Shown: positions 21,809 through 29,978, counted from the stretch's first letter. The stretch: 35,371 nucleotides of DNA from Candidatus Saccharimonadales bacterium (GCA_035480635.1 DATIHN010000005.1:1-35371); one strand, 5' to 3'. Translations and numbers: made by a program. The notes: a model not told the origin generated them from the sequence alone.

Positions 21809-24475
21809 ATGGCAGTTAACCTAAAAGTCTTAAATAAATTGATGGGCGATCCCAACGCCCGTGAAATTAAGCGTTTACAGACCAAAGTTGATCTGATAAA
21901 CGCTCAAGAAGCCGCCGCCCAGAAGTTATCGGATAAAGCTCTGAAGGATCGCACAGCCGAGCTCAAGCAAGCGGTTCAGGACAAGCCTCAGGCTTTGGAC
22001 AGCTTCTTGCCCGAGGCCTTTGCGCTGGCGCGCGAGGCGGCTCAGCGTTCGATCGGCCAACGCCATTTTGATGTTCAGCTGATGGGTGGGGTGGTTATGC
22101 ACGAGGGTAAAATTGCCGAAATGCGCACCGGTGAAGGTAAAACCTTGGTGGCAACCTTGCCGGTTTATTTGAACGCCCTCGAGGGCAAAGGCGTGCACGT
22201 CGTGACCGTTAACGACTACCTGGCCCGCCGTGACGCCGGTTGGATGGGGCAGGTTTATCACGCTCTCGGGATGTCGACGGGTGTGATAATAAGTGATCAA
22301 GGGCAGCCGGCCGGCTACCTCTACGACCCGGAGTATGATTCCAAAGAACACATCGATGAGCGCTTAAATCACCTGCGGCCAGTTAGTCGACAGGAAGCCT
22401 ACCGGGCCGATATTACTTATGGGACTAACAACGAATTTGGCTTCGACTACTTGCGCGATAATATGGTCGATGATCTAGGCAAAATGGTTCAGCGCCAGCT
22501 GCATTATGCCATCGTCGACGAGGTCGATTCGATCCTAATTGATGAGGCTAGGACACCTTTAATTATTTCGGCCCCGGCCGAGGATAGCACTGATAAATAC
22601 TATCAGTTCGCCAAGATTGCGCGCGGGCTCAAGGCTGAGGATCATTACATCATCGATGAAAAGATGCGAGCGGTTAGTTTAACCGATGATGGCATTGCGG
22701 CAATCGAGCGCATCTTGGGAGTTGATAACGTTTATGAGGCTGGCCGCATCGATGAGGTTCACCACATCGAGCAAGCCTTGAAGGCCGAAGCCATCTTTAA
22801 ACGAGATCGCGACTACGTGGTGCGCGAGGGTGAGGTCATCATTGTCGATGAATTCACTGGTCGCTTGATGTACGGCCGGCGTTATAGCGAGGGGCTGCAT
22901 CAAGCTATTGAAGCCAAAGAGGGCGTTAAAATCCAGCAGGAATCGCTAACGCTTGCCACTATTACTTTCCAGAACTACTTTCGCTTATTCACGAAATTAG
23001 CCGGTATGACCGGTACCGCTGCCACCGAGGCCGAGGAATTCGGCAAGATCTACGCTCTCGAAGTCACCAGCATCCCGACCCACCAGCCAATGGTCCGCCG
23101 CGATCTGGCCGATCGGATTTACAAAACCGAATTGGGTAAGTTTGGGGCTGTGGCTGCTGACGTCAAAGAGCGGCATCAAAAGGGCCAACCGGTGCTACTC
23201 GGTACCGTCTCGATTGAAAAAAACGAGCTCATGAGCCAGATTTTAAACTCCCAGGGCGTACCCCACAAACTCCTTAACGCCAAAAATAATGAGGAAGAAG
23301 CCCAAATTATTGCCGAAGCCGGACACAAAGGGGCCGTGACGCTCGCCACCAATATTGCTGGTCGCGGTACCGATATTGTGCTAGGTGAAGGCGTGGCGGG
23401 TCTCGGCGGCTTGCACGTCTTAGGCACTGAGCGCCATGAATCGCGCCGTATCGATAACCAGCTGCGCGGCCGTGGTGGCCGCCAAGGCGATCCAGGCTCG
23501 AGCCAATTTTACGTTTCGCTGGAAGATGATCTGATGCGCATCTTCGGTGGCGAACGCATTGCCAGTATGATGACGACTCTGGGGGTCGATGAGCACACCC
23601 CGATCGAAAATAGCATTGTATCGCGTTCGATCGAGAGTGCTCAAAAGAAGGTCGAAGGCCACAACTTTGATATTCGCAAGCAATTAGTCGAATACGACGA
23701 CGTCATGAATCGACATCGCGAGGTCATGTACGCCCGCCGTCGGGCTGCGCTGGAAAACCAAAACTTGCGCCCTGAAGTCGAACGGATGCTAGGCGAAGAG
23801 TTTCAGGCTATTCTAACGGCTCACACCGACGTTCGAACCCAAGTCATTGAAGAAGCCAAAGTCTTGGATGTGCTGGGGGCCCTGATGCCGCTCGATCAAG
23901 CCATTGTCGATAAACTACATAAGGCGCATCACTCCGAGTGGGTGGGGGAGCTCGCAACCTATGCCAAGACCCTCTACGATCAGCGCGAAGCGCAGTTTTC
24001 GCCCGAGCATATGCGGATATTGGAGCGGCTGACTTATTTACGGATTCTTGATGGGCTCTGGATTGAGCATCTGGAGGCCATGGACGGCCTGCGTGAGGGC
24101 ATTGGCCTGCGCGCCATTGGTCAGCGCGAGCCACTGGTCGAATACAAGCGTGAGGGCTTTAAACTGTTTCAGCAGCTACTTAATTTATTAGAGAAGGAAA
24201 TGGCTGCGACCATTTTTAAAGTTTCAATTACGGCGCGGCCCAACCACGACCACGACCATGATCACGCCGAACCACCAGCACCCGGTCCGGTCGAGACGGT
24301 TCTAACCAAAGCTGCTGCCAGCGCCCAAACCTCGACCTCAAGTGAGCCCATTAAGGCCAAACCCAAGCAACGCGACCACAAGACCAAAGTCGGCCGTAAT
24401 GATCTCTGCCCCTGTGGCAGCGGGCTAAAGTACAAAAAATGTGGCATGATCAACGCCCCACAGCACCGGGGCTAA
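21809..24475 (+). CDS. secA: Protein translocase ATPase SecA
   Basis: Encodes 888 residues. SecA drives preproteins through SecYEG. Walker A MRTGEGKT is at residues 105-112; DEVDSILIDEARTPLIIS, the GTNIAGRGTD-type segment (ATNIAGRGTDIVLGEGV) and RGRGGRQGDPGSSQFYVSLEDDLM are present. I start at ATG 21809, with GGAGAG 2 nt upstream; the frame from 21791 adds six residues and no Shine-Dalgarno. The C-terminus has a His/Asp run (about residues 812-820) and a SEC-C-like motif C867-x-C869-x8-C878, but the next residue is Gly, where the fourth ligand (His or Cys) normally stands. Confidence 0.97.
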   Translation: MAVNLKVLNKLMGDPNAREIKRLQTKVDLINAQEAAAQKLSDKALKDRTAELKQAVQDKPQALDSFLPEAFALAREAAQRSIGQRHFDVQLMGGVVMHEGKIAEMRTGEGKTLVATLPVYLNALEGKGVHVVTVNDYLARRDAGWMGQVYHALGMSTGVIISDQGQPAGYLYDPEYDSKEHIDERLNHLRPVSRQEAYRADITYGTNNEFGFDYLRDNMVDDLGKMVQRQLHYAIVDEVDSILIDEARTPLIISAPAEDSTDKYYQFAKIARGLKAEDHYIIDEKMRAVSLTDDGIAAIERILGVDNVYEAGRIDEVHHIEQALKAEAIFKRDRDYVVREGEVIIVDEFTGRLMYGRRYSEGLHQAIEAKEGVKIQQESLTLATITFQNYFRLFTKLAGMTGTAATEAEEFGKIYALEVTSIPTHQPMVRRDLADRIYKTELGKFGAVAADVKERHQKGQPVLLGTVSIEKNELMSQILNSQGVPHKLLNAKNNEEEAQIIAEAGHKGAVTLATNIAGRGTDIVLGEGVAGLGGLHVLGTERHESRRIDNQLRGRGGRQGDPGSSQFYVSLEDDLMRIFGGERIASMMTTLGVDEHTPIENSIVSRSIESAQKKVEGHNFDIRKQLVEYDDVMNRHREVMYARRRAALENQNLRPEVERMLGEEFQAILTAHTDVRTQVIEEAKVLDVLGALMPLDQAIVDKLHKAHHSEWVGELATYAKTLYDQREAQFSPEHMRILERLTYLRILDGLWIEHLEAMDGLREGIGLRAIGQREPLVEYKREGFKLFQQLLNLLEKEMAATIFKVSITARPNHDHDHDHAEPPAPGPVETVLTKAAASAQTSTSSEPIKAKPKQRDHKTKVGRNDLCPCGSGLKYKKCGMINAPQHRG

Positions 24476-24528
24476 TTGGCATAATGCCCAATAATTATTG
24501 TAATGCTTATAATTTAGCATAAAAATCA

Positions 24529-24557
24529 TTGACAAATCCTCCATAGAGTGGTATGTT
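24529..24557 (+). promoter_or_regulatory. Strong promoter upstream of the high-GC block
   Basis: Consensus -35 TTGACA (24529-24534), 17-nt spacer and -10 TATGTT (24552-24557). The start point would be near 24564, about 365 nt before the first gene of the block. Confidence 0.65.
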
Positions 24558-24563
24558 TAATTA

Positions 24564-24928
24564 TCACCCTAACCAGGGACGATCTGTGAGGTGGCAGTTT
24601 TGTTGCTTTGGCAGATTGCTTTGTTTAGGCGGCCCTTGAAAGCTGAATAGTCAAAGGTCATTAAGACCATAAAACCAAAACTACAAAAGCTTGCTTGCGA
24701 GCAGGTTTCTGCATGCGCTTGTCTGCCGCCCAGGCAACGCATGTAGGCTTCTGCTCGCATAGCGAGCAACTAAGAACAGTATCGCCCTCGTTCGTTAGGG
24801 GGCTGGACAAGGTTTCGCCGCAGGGCGGAGAAGGCGCTTGCGCCTAGAAAATAACGCCCTGCAGGGCGGAATGTTGATCAGCCATTCAGGCTCACTTGTG
24901 AACCTGTACCGAACGAAAGAGAGAGAAC
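24564..24928 (+). ncRNA. Long structured leader or small RNA before the high-GC block
   Basis: This 365-nt stretch has no convincing gene. It holds an imperfect hairpin at 24689-24767, with stems GCTTGCT/AGCGAGC, TGCGAGCAG/CTGCTCGCA and GCATGCG/CGCATGT. A second fold has GCAGGGCG (24820-24827) pairing with CGCCCTGC (24855-24862) around AGGCGC/GCGCCT. A 14-nt palindrome lies at 24855-24868. A segment at 24634-24661 looks vaguely like rRNA leader or spacer sequence (CTTGAAAGCTGAATAG). I see no tRNA, tmRNA or RNase P signature. Whether it is a free RNA or a 5' leader is open. Confidence 0.5.
24640..24661 (+). repeat. Left arm of a 22-nt inverted repeat
   Basis: Starts AAGCTGAATAG. It is the reverse complement of 28602-28623 except one position, which would be a G-U pair in RNA. 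The arms lie 3.9 kb apart and enclose the high-GC genes. Confidence 0.85.
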
Positions 24929-25945
24929 ATGCCGAAGCGTCAAGTCAGGACTGTGGCCAAGGGCCTCAAGCTTGACGATCCCAACGAATTGCTCGCAGTC
25001 CTCGTGGCCGCGGGTCTCGCGAAGGAAGGTGCAAAGGACACGGCACAGGTGGATGAAGCTCAGGCTCAAGCGGCCTGGGAAGCGTCTATCGCTGTTGGTC
25101 CTTCGGGCGATTCGTCCGTTCAGCCCACCGTAGAGGTGACTGCGAACGATCTCGTCGAAGAGTTCAGGAGTACGTCACTGAAGGACTTCACCACGGCCTA
25201 TCTGGCCGAGGTAGCACCCGATCTTCCGCGCATCAAGCGCAAAGGTGAGATGGTTGTCCCAAAGACCACAGCGATCCCGCCAGAAAGGCTGGCGAGCTTG
25301 CGCGAGCTTCTCGTTTGGCTGTCTGCCTGCCAGCAGGTCGTCGACGAGGACATCGAGAACCTCAACTCCTGGACAGCCCCCTCAGCCGAGGATCTGCTCC
25401 GCATGCTTTACAGCGGGCTGGATCAGATCTCCTACACGGGAATTTGTGGTCACGAAGTCGAGCAGAGCATCGCCAACTACACCGAGCGTTACGACTCCAT
25501 GATGGAGGGGAACTCTCGGTTATCGGTGCTGCTCAGGCTTTGCAGCAAGTGCCGCGCTGATCGCGTGTCGCTGCTGCAGCTTGGTCCCGGAGCCGCAAAC
25601 TTCGAGTCCATCTGCGACTTCTGCGACGGACCGACGTTTGCCGGACGGGATCCGGCCGCATCGTTCGCGCAGAGCCGGGGAGACATTTGGGAGAACTTCA
25701 TCTCTCAGATTTTCCCGGTCTACTTCTTGCCGACCCGACTTGGCCCTCGTCATCCCATGCGTCACTATCGCCATGTTGCAATAATGGCGAAGGCACGCGG
25801 AGATTTCGAGAGCTGGGAAAAGCTTTTCCGGGCTGAGATAGCTTCAATCGTCTCAGCTCACCCTGAGATGGGTGCGGAGCTCAAGGCCGGAATGAACAAA
25901 ACCATCCACGACAAGCGCGTGGATCTCGGACTCGAGGAGGCATAG
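24929..25945 (+). CDS. Unknown protein with zinc-ribbon-like cysteines (high-GC block, gene 1)
   Basis: Encodes 338 residues. There is no signal peptide and no membrane segment. The N-terminal 80 residues are acidic and Ala/Glu/Gln-rich. The central part is helical (LRELLVWLSACQQVVDEDIE). A pair LCSKC ... ICDFC (around residues 210-235) could bind zinc. The C-terminus is again charged and helical. I know no matching family. GAGAGAG lies about 5 nt before the ATG, so initiation is by Shine-Dalgarno. Codons end in G or C far more often than in the flanking core genes, which points to a different origin. Two nucleotides separate it from gene 2. Confidence 0.7.
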   Translation: MPKRQVRTVAKGLKLDDPNELLAVLVAAGLAKEGAKDTAQVDEAQAQAAWEASIAVGPSGDSSVQPTVEVTANDLVEEFRSTSLKDFTTAYLAEVAPDLPRIKRKGEMVVPKTTAIPPERLASLRELLVWLSACQQVVDEDIENLNSWTAPSAEDLLRMLYSGLDQISYTGICGHEVEQSIANYTERYDSMMEGNSRLSVLLRLCSKCRADRVSLLQLGPGAANFESICDFCDGPTFAGRDPAASFAQSRGDIWENFISQIFPVYFLPTRLGPRHPMRHYRHVAIMAKARGDFESWEKLFRAEIASIVSAHPEMGAELKAGMNKTIHDKRVDLGLEEA

Positions 25946-25947
25946 AA

Positions 25948-26919
25948 ATGTCGAGCGATGACGTCCAGCGCCTGCTGGAACAAGCCAGGACCAATGCCGA
26001 CGTCGGAGCGACTGCCCGCGCGGTAGGAGCTACGGAGCCGGCAACGCCAACCGACCTGGTGCTGACGCTGGAGGATTCCGGCGATGGCTACCAGGTCATT
26101 CGAATCGGTGATCCGGGCGATCCGGATGAGCACTACTTGTTGTTCTGGCCGGGTAGCGGAGGCACCGCGAACCGCGACCGCTGGATCGACCTGGTACGGG
26201 TGTACGGCACACACGGTGCACTCGAGGCTCTCGAAGATGGGCGGACCAACGGTGTTGACCCTCTCCCTCCATTGGGGGACGGCACCAGTGCAGCAACCCC
26301 GCCGGCAGGTCCGTACGATTGGGCCGCAGCCGGTACAGCAACTCCGCCGGCGGCACCGCTGCCGGCTACACCATCCACGCCGGCTCCAACCGGTGCGAGT
26401 TCCGGCTCGTTGCCGGGAGGAGGAAAGACCATGTCCACCGTCAAGACCTCGGCCGAGCTCAAGGCCGAGAGGAAAGCGAAGGTGTCGTCCACCGAGAGCG
26501 ATGAGCTCCAGGCGGCGCACTTCCGCATCGACATCCGCCAGGCTGGCGGGGACCAGACCGAGATCGAGGCCATCAAGGCGCAGATCAAGGCCGACTACCC
26601 CCAGCTGGTGTCGATCATGCCCGACGTCTTCGGCGTCGAGTCTGTCACGTGGGCTGCGTCCAACGGGGTCAACCCGTCGGCAACTACACCGGCCGTCACG
26701 GACGATTCGATCATCCGCACTGTCGGCAAGTACTCGGTCCGCAAGGGCTCGGGCAACCTGCTCGAGATCTGGGTCGAGGACAACGGTGTGTGGAGCGACA
26801 GCGGCCACAGCTTCCCCGACCAGGCGGAGTACGAGCTCGAGCTCAAGAAGCACGACTTCGTCAAGGCCGTCGAACGCCAGCTCAAGGGCAGGGGTGTTCT
26901 GAGCTGGCTCAGCAACTAG
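25948..26919 (+). CDS. Unknown two-part protein with Pro/Ala/Thr linker (high-GC block, gene 2)
   Basis: Encodes 323 residues. The N-terminal part (about 1-100) contains YQVIRIGDPGDPDEHYLLFWPGSGG. A low-complexity Pro/Ala/Thr linker covers about 105-160. The C-terminal part (about 162-323) has KAERKAKVSSTE and FGVESVTWAASNG, and ends KAVERQLKGRGVLSWLSN. Met162 (ATG 26431) is preceded by GGGAGGAGG (26415-26423), so a separate C-terminal product could be made from the same frame. No family recognised. Very GC-rich. Long open frames on the other strand and in other frames here are composition artefacts. Confidence 0.68.
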   Translation: MSSDDVQRLLEQARTNADVGATARAVGATEPATPTDLVLTLEDSGDGYQVIRIGDPGDPDEHYLLFWPGSGGTANRDRWIDLVRVYGTHGALEALEDGRTNGVDPLPPLGDGTSAATPPAGPYDWAAAGTATPPAAPLPATPSTPAPTGASSGSLPGGGKTMSTVKTSAELKAERKAKVSSTESDELQAAHFRIDIRQAGGDQTEIEAIKAQIKADYPQLVSIMPDVFGVESVTWAASNGVNPSATTPAVTDDSIIRTVGKYSVRKGSGNLLEIWVEDNGVWSDSGHSFPDQAEYELELKKHDFVKAVERQLKGRGVLSWLSN

Positions 26920-26979
26920 CCCAACCGACCGGTCCCGGGGCACCTGCCCCGAGACCCCAACCCCGCGAGGGGAGGGAAC

Positions 26980-28533
26980 ATGCACGTATTCACCGGCATC
27001 AGTACGGTGTTTGGGTGCCTGGTAGTGGTCGGCTTGCTGGCTGCGATCCTGTTGCACTGGACACCCCTGAAGCCCTCGATGGTCATCCTGACGGCGATCA
27101 CGGCCTGGGTCACACTGATGTGGCTCGTCGGCAGTTCGGCGGATTGGTGGCTGTTCACGCACTACGCCCTAGGCTGGGTGGTGCTCAGTTGGCTGCTGCT
27201 CATAGTGGCCTTCGTCATCACCTTCATCGGCCACTGGTTGTGGTTGCGTCCGGTGTTCGTCCTGTTGTTGCTCATCCCGTTGATCTTCTATGGGGTCAGC
27301 AACTTCGACATCCACCACGGCCACGGCACCGCCACGGCCGACGGTTACCAACCGACATCTACCACCGAGGCTCCGAAGGCCAGCACCAAACCGCCAACGT
27401 TGCCAAAGGGCTTCGTGGCGGTACGGGGAACAACCTGCACCAAGGGGTACGCCTCGACCGGCTACTGGTTGACATCCGGCTTCGTCATCTGCACGAGCGG
27501 CGCGACGTTGGTCCTGGCCAGCCCGGCGGGCAAGTGCCCCCAGGGGTACAAGCCGGGAGCGACGTTCCCGGCCACCAGCCGGAAGCGCTGCTTCTACAAC
27601 GGGACGCGATTGAGCCAGGCCGAACGGAACCGCGTCATCAGGCGGAGCCTGATGGCCTTCGGTTTCAAGCCCGGTCAAATCAAGACCGGCGCCGCTGCCG
27701 ACTTGAATGGTGCGCCTCAGGAGCGCGGCATCGCCGCCTTCACGCACCAGACCATCATGGTCAAGCCGCAGTTGGTCGCCTACGTCAACGGCTCCTCTCC
27801 GGAGTCGATGGCCACGCGACAACGGCTGCAGCAGTGCCTGGCGCCGATGCCGGGTGAGTTCCAACGGGCGTTGAACGGTGAGGGTTACACCCTCGTCAAG
27901 TTCACCGTTCCTGTGGAAATCCAGGGCACGACCTACTACAACCAGGCCACGCACCAAGTGCTGACGGCTGATGGATGGCGTACGGTTGGCGCTAACGACG
28001 GTTACTGGGTCTTCCAGACCCGGAACGGCACGTTGGTTCCATGCGCGATTGTGCGAGCCGACTGCGGCAACTCTCGCGTTACGGCCATTCGGCCGGTCCC
28101 ACCGAACGAGGCTTCGCCTCCGCCGTCGGTGGAGGTACCGCCGAAGAAGAACTGCGCCATCGTGGATCCCGACCCTCAGACCGCACCAACGTGCGGTAGC
28201 AACATGAGCGGGCCTGACCAGCAGCCGGTGCAGGAGCATCACCAAGCCCACGTACCCGGGTACAATCCGGGTGGCTTGGAGAACATCCAGGCAATCCAAC
28301 CGGTTGGGTCACCAAACCCAGCGCAACCGATTGCCCACTCCCCAGCCGGCAACAACTCCGGTTCAACCACCGGGGGCTCGGCTGGTGCCGACACCACTAC
28401 CGGTCAGGTCCAGGGCCCCGCGCCCGACCAGAGCGGTGGCACACACGGTACCGACCAGAATTCGGAAGGTACCGGCCAGAACAGTTCCGGCAGCCCTACA
28501 GTATGCAGCGGGGATCCAACCGCTAGCTGCTGA
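26980..28533 (+). CDS. Membrane protein with long extracytoplasmic Cys- and Gly/Ser/Thr-rich part (high-GC block, gene 3)
   Basis: Encodes 517 residues; GGGGAGGG (about 26968-26975) lies just upstream. The first 110 residues form about four membrane segments (roughly 4-27, 33-52, 60-82, 86-108). The rest has many cysteines (TTCTKGYASTG, FVICTSG, GKCPQGYKPG, KRCFYNG, VPCAIV, ADCGNS), then a Pro- and Gly/Ser/Thr/Gln-rich tail ending in PTVCSGDPTASC. The layout suggests a membrane-anchored surface protein with disulfides. No LPxTG is present and no family is recognised. It probably works with genes 1 and 2, since all three share strand, composition and spacing. Confidence 0.72.
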   Translation: MHVFTGISTVFGCLVVVGLLAAILLHWTPLKPSMVILTAITAWVTLMWLVGSSADWWLFTHYALGWVVLSWLLLIVAFVITFIGHWLWLRPVFVLLLLIPLIFYGVSNFDIHHGHGTATADGYQPTSTTEAPKASTKPPTLPKGFVAVRGTTCTKGYASTGYWLTSGFVICTSGATLVLASPAGKCPQGYKPGATFPATSRKRCFYNGTRLSQAERNRVIRRSLMAFGFKPGQIKTGAAADLNGAPQERGIAAFTHQTIMVKPQLVAYVNGSSPESMATRQRLQQCLAPMPGEFQRALNGEGYTLVKFTVPVEIQGTTYYNQATHQVLTADGWRTVGANDGYWVFQTRNGTLVPCAIVRADCGNSRVTAIRPVPPNEASPPPSVEVPPKKNCAIVDPDPQTAPTCGSNMSGPDQQPVQEHHQAHVPGYNPGGLENIQAIQPVGSPNPAQPIAHSPAGNNSGSTTGGSAGADTTTGQVQGPAPDQSGGTHGTDQNSEGTGQNSSGSPTVCSGDPTASC

Positions 28534-28560
28534 GGACACAATCGACGAGGAGGCTCGACC

Positions 28561-28605
28561 TTGGGAGAAATCCTAGGGCCGGCCCCTCGCCGAAACATTT
28601 CATGA
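28561..28605 (+). pseudogene. Possible truncated gene start at the right edge of the high-GC block
   Basis: TTG 28561 has an ideal Shine-Dalgarno GAGGAGG (28547-28553) 7 nt upstream, but the frame ends after 14 codons (last residues RRNIS) at TGA 28603-28605. GC-rich sequence stops inside it, at about 28595, next to the right inverted-repeat arm. It looks like the beginning of a fourth gene cut at a junction. It may also be meaningless. Confidence 0.35.
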
Positions 28606-28623
28606 TCTTTGACTATTCAGCTT
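28602..28623 (+). repeat. Right arm of a 22-nt inverted repeat
   Basis: Reverse complement of 24640-24661 with one difference (C/T) that stays pairable in RNA. It lies 69 nt after the stop of the last high-GC gene and 89 nt before the LPQTG gene. Confidence 0.85.
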
Positions 28624-28712
28624 GATGGGCGCAAGAAGCGTTCCTTGATAACCAGCGCATCAACATCACTTAAGAATTTCTTGATGGCTTAACGGCCGAA
28701 AGGAGGTTTGCT

Positions 28713-29858
28713 ATGCAAATAGTCAAACGATTTGCGATGGCGCTTAGTGTGCTGGGTATCGTGGCCATGCCATATACCGCTACAGCTGCTAATGTCACCA
28801 TCGAAAGTACCACCCAGGTAGCCAATCAGACTGCCGGTGATACTCAATACAAAGATAGCGTTGCTGCTAAAGTTGACGACGTGGTTAAGGTCCAAGTTTG
28901 GTACCACAACCGCCAGGAAGCTGACAGTGGCCTAGTCGCTAACAATCTAAAAGTCAAAATTAACATTCCGACTAATCCTGGTACTAACCAAACGATTACC
29001 GGAACCGTTTCCAGCGATAATTCCAATACCGTAACCGATACTGCTGGGGTAACGCTGTCGCTAGCCAACGCTCACCTGGAATATATTCCCGGTAGCGCTT
29101 ACTGGCGCCACAACGTTGGTGATAACACCAACATTAACTACCAAACCCAACATATCAGTGACAACGTTGTTGGTGGGGGAGTAGTTCTAGAGAACCTCAA
29201 GCCATGCTTCAACTTTGAAGCCACCGTTACGGTCATGGCGCGGGTGGTCGCAAATGGTGTTTCAATCACCAAGCAAGTTCGCAAAGTCGGTGATACCACC
29301 TGGCACACCGATATCAACGCTAACGCTGGGGATACGGTTGAATACCTTATTACCTTTAAAAACGAAGGTAACACGGTATTGAACAATGTCATCGTGGGCG
29401 ACAACCTGCCGCCTCACGAAACTTACGTTAACGGTACCACCATGCTGAAGAACGGAGCCAACCCCAATGGGATCAAGATTACCAACGACAATATCGCCAA
29501 CGGCGGCATTAACGTCGGTAACTATACTCCGGGTGCCGTCGGTTACGTTTGGTTCCAAGTTAAAGTTGGGACCGATCTAAGCGACGGTTGCCACGCTTTG
29601 CAGAATGTCGGTTTGGTCCGGCCGCAGGGTATGAACGAGTTCTTCAATACCGCAACAGTTAATGTTTGCGTGAAGACTCCGCCTACCACCCCTCCAACTC
29701 CGACCACTCCTCAGACACCCCAAAGCAACTTACCGCAAACCGGTAGCGAGAGCGCTCTAGCTGGTGTGACGAGCACTGGTGTACTAGGTTACGCCGTGCA
29801 CGCCTACCGCAAGAGTAAGCGCTCGTTGGTTGATGCGCTCAAAAACATCAAGCGCTAA
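28713..29858 (+). CDS. LPQTG cell-wall-anchored surface protein with DUF11-like repeats
   Basis: Encodes 381 residues. It has a signal peptide (MQIVKRFAMALSVLGIVAMP, cleavage probably after ATAA). Beta-rich, Asn/Thr-rich domains follow; the second (about residues 178-300: VRKVGDTTWHTDINANAGDT, YLITFKNEGNTVLNNVIVGD) fits the DUF11 type. A Pro/Thr linker leads to a sortase motif LPQTG at 340-344, a weakly hydrophobic stretch and a basic tail. Such a protein would be fixed to peptidoglycan by a class of sortase not seen in this window. AAAGGAGG (28699-28706) precedes the ATG. Base composition matches the host, not the high-GC block. Confidence 0.88.
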   Translation: MQIVKRFAMALSVLGIVAMPYTATAANVTIESTTQVANQTAGDTQYKDSVAAKVDDVVKVQVWYHNRQEADSGLVANNLKVKINIPTNPGTNQTITGTVSSDNSNTVTDTAGVTLSLANAHLEYIPGSAYWRHNVGDNTNINYQTQHISDNVVGGGVVLENLKPCFNFEATVTVMARVVANGVSITKQVRKVGDTTWHTDINANAGDTVEYLITFKNEGNTVLNNVIVGDNLPPHETYVNGTTMLKNGANPNGIKITNDNIANGGINVGNYTPGAVGYVWFQVKVGTDLSDGCHALQNVGLVRPQGMNEFFNTATVNVCVKTPPTTPPTPTTPQTPQSNLPQTGSESALAGVTSTGVLGYAVHAYRKSKRSLVDALKNIKR

Positions 29859-29867
29859 ACAAAAGCG

Positions 29868-29940
29868 CCAACGCTTCAAGTGATGCCCAATTGCGGGCCT
29901 TCGGGCCCGTAACTTGGCGCATCGTTAGCCGTAAGGCTAG
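29868..29940 (+). other. Three tandem hairpins between the surface protein gene and prfB
   Basis: In order: AAGCG/CGCTT with a CCAA loop (about 29863-29876); GATGC-CCAA...CGGGCC/GGCCCG...TTGG-GCATC with a UUCG tetraloop (29881-29922); TAGCC/GGCTA with a GTAA (GNRA) loop (about 29926-29939). A fourth hairpin, the prfB-proximal terminator, follows. No ORF is supported here. Confidence 0.55.
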
Positions 29941-29941
29941 C

Positions 29942-29978
29942 GAACCAATTAAGACCCTATCCGGGTCTTTTTTGGTTC
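29942..29978. terminator. Strong, probably bidirectional terminator before prfB
   Basis: AAGACCC (29951-29957) / GGGTCTT (29963-29969), extended by GAACCAA (29942-29948) / TTGGTTC (29972-29978) across a TT/TT internal loop, with TTTTTT on the descending side. Confidence 0.8.

Noticed and set aside
24569-24769. Minus-strand 66-codon frame in the structured leader
   Set aside because: It lies in the palindromic stems, has no ribosome-binding site, and its Cys/Ala-rich sequence resembles no protein.
26084-26902. 272-codon plus-strand frame inside gene 2
   Set aside because: Arg/Ser/Pro repeats throughout, a clear out-of-frame shadow of gene 2.
25858-27162. 434-codon open frame on the minus strand in the high-GC block
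   Set aside because: It is antisense to genes 1, 2 and 3 and its protein is Arg/Gly/Val-rich without any domain. GC-rich coding DNA commonly leaves the opposite strand open. The plus-strand genes have ribosome-binding sites and consistent spacing.
26649-27857. 402-codon plus-strand frame overlapping genes 2 and 3
   Set aside because: Arg/Gly/Pro/His-rich composition typical of an out-of-frame reading of GC-rich DNA; it would span the gene 2/gene 3 junction and has no ribosome-binding site.
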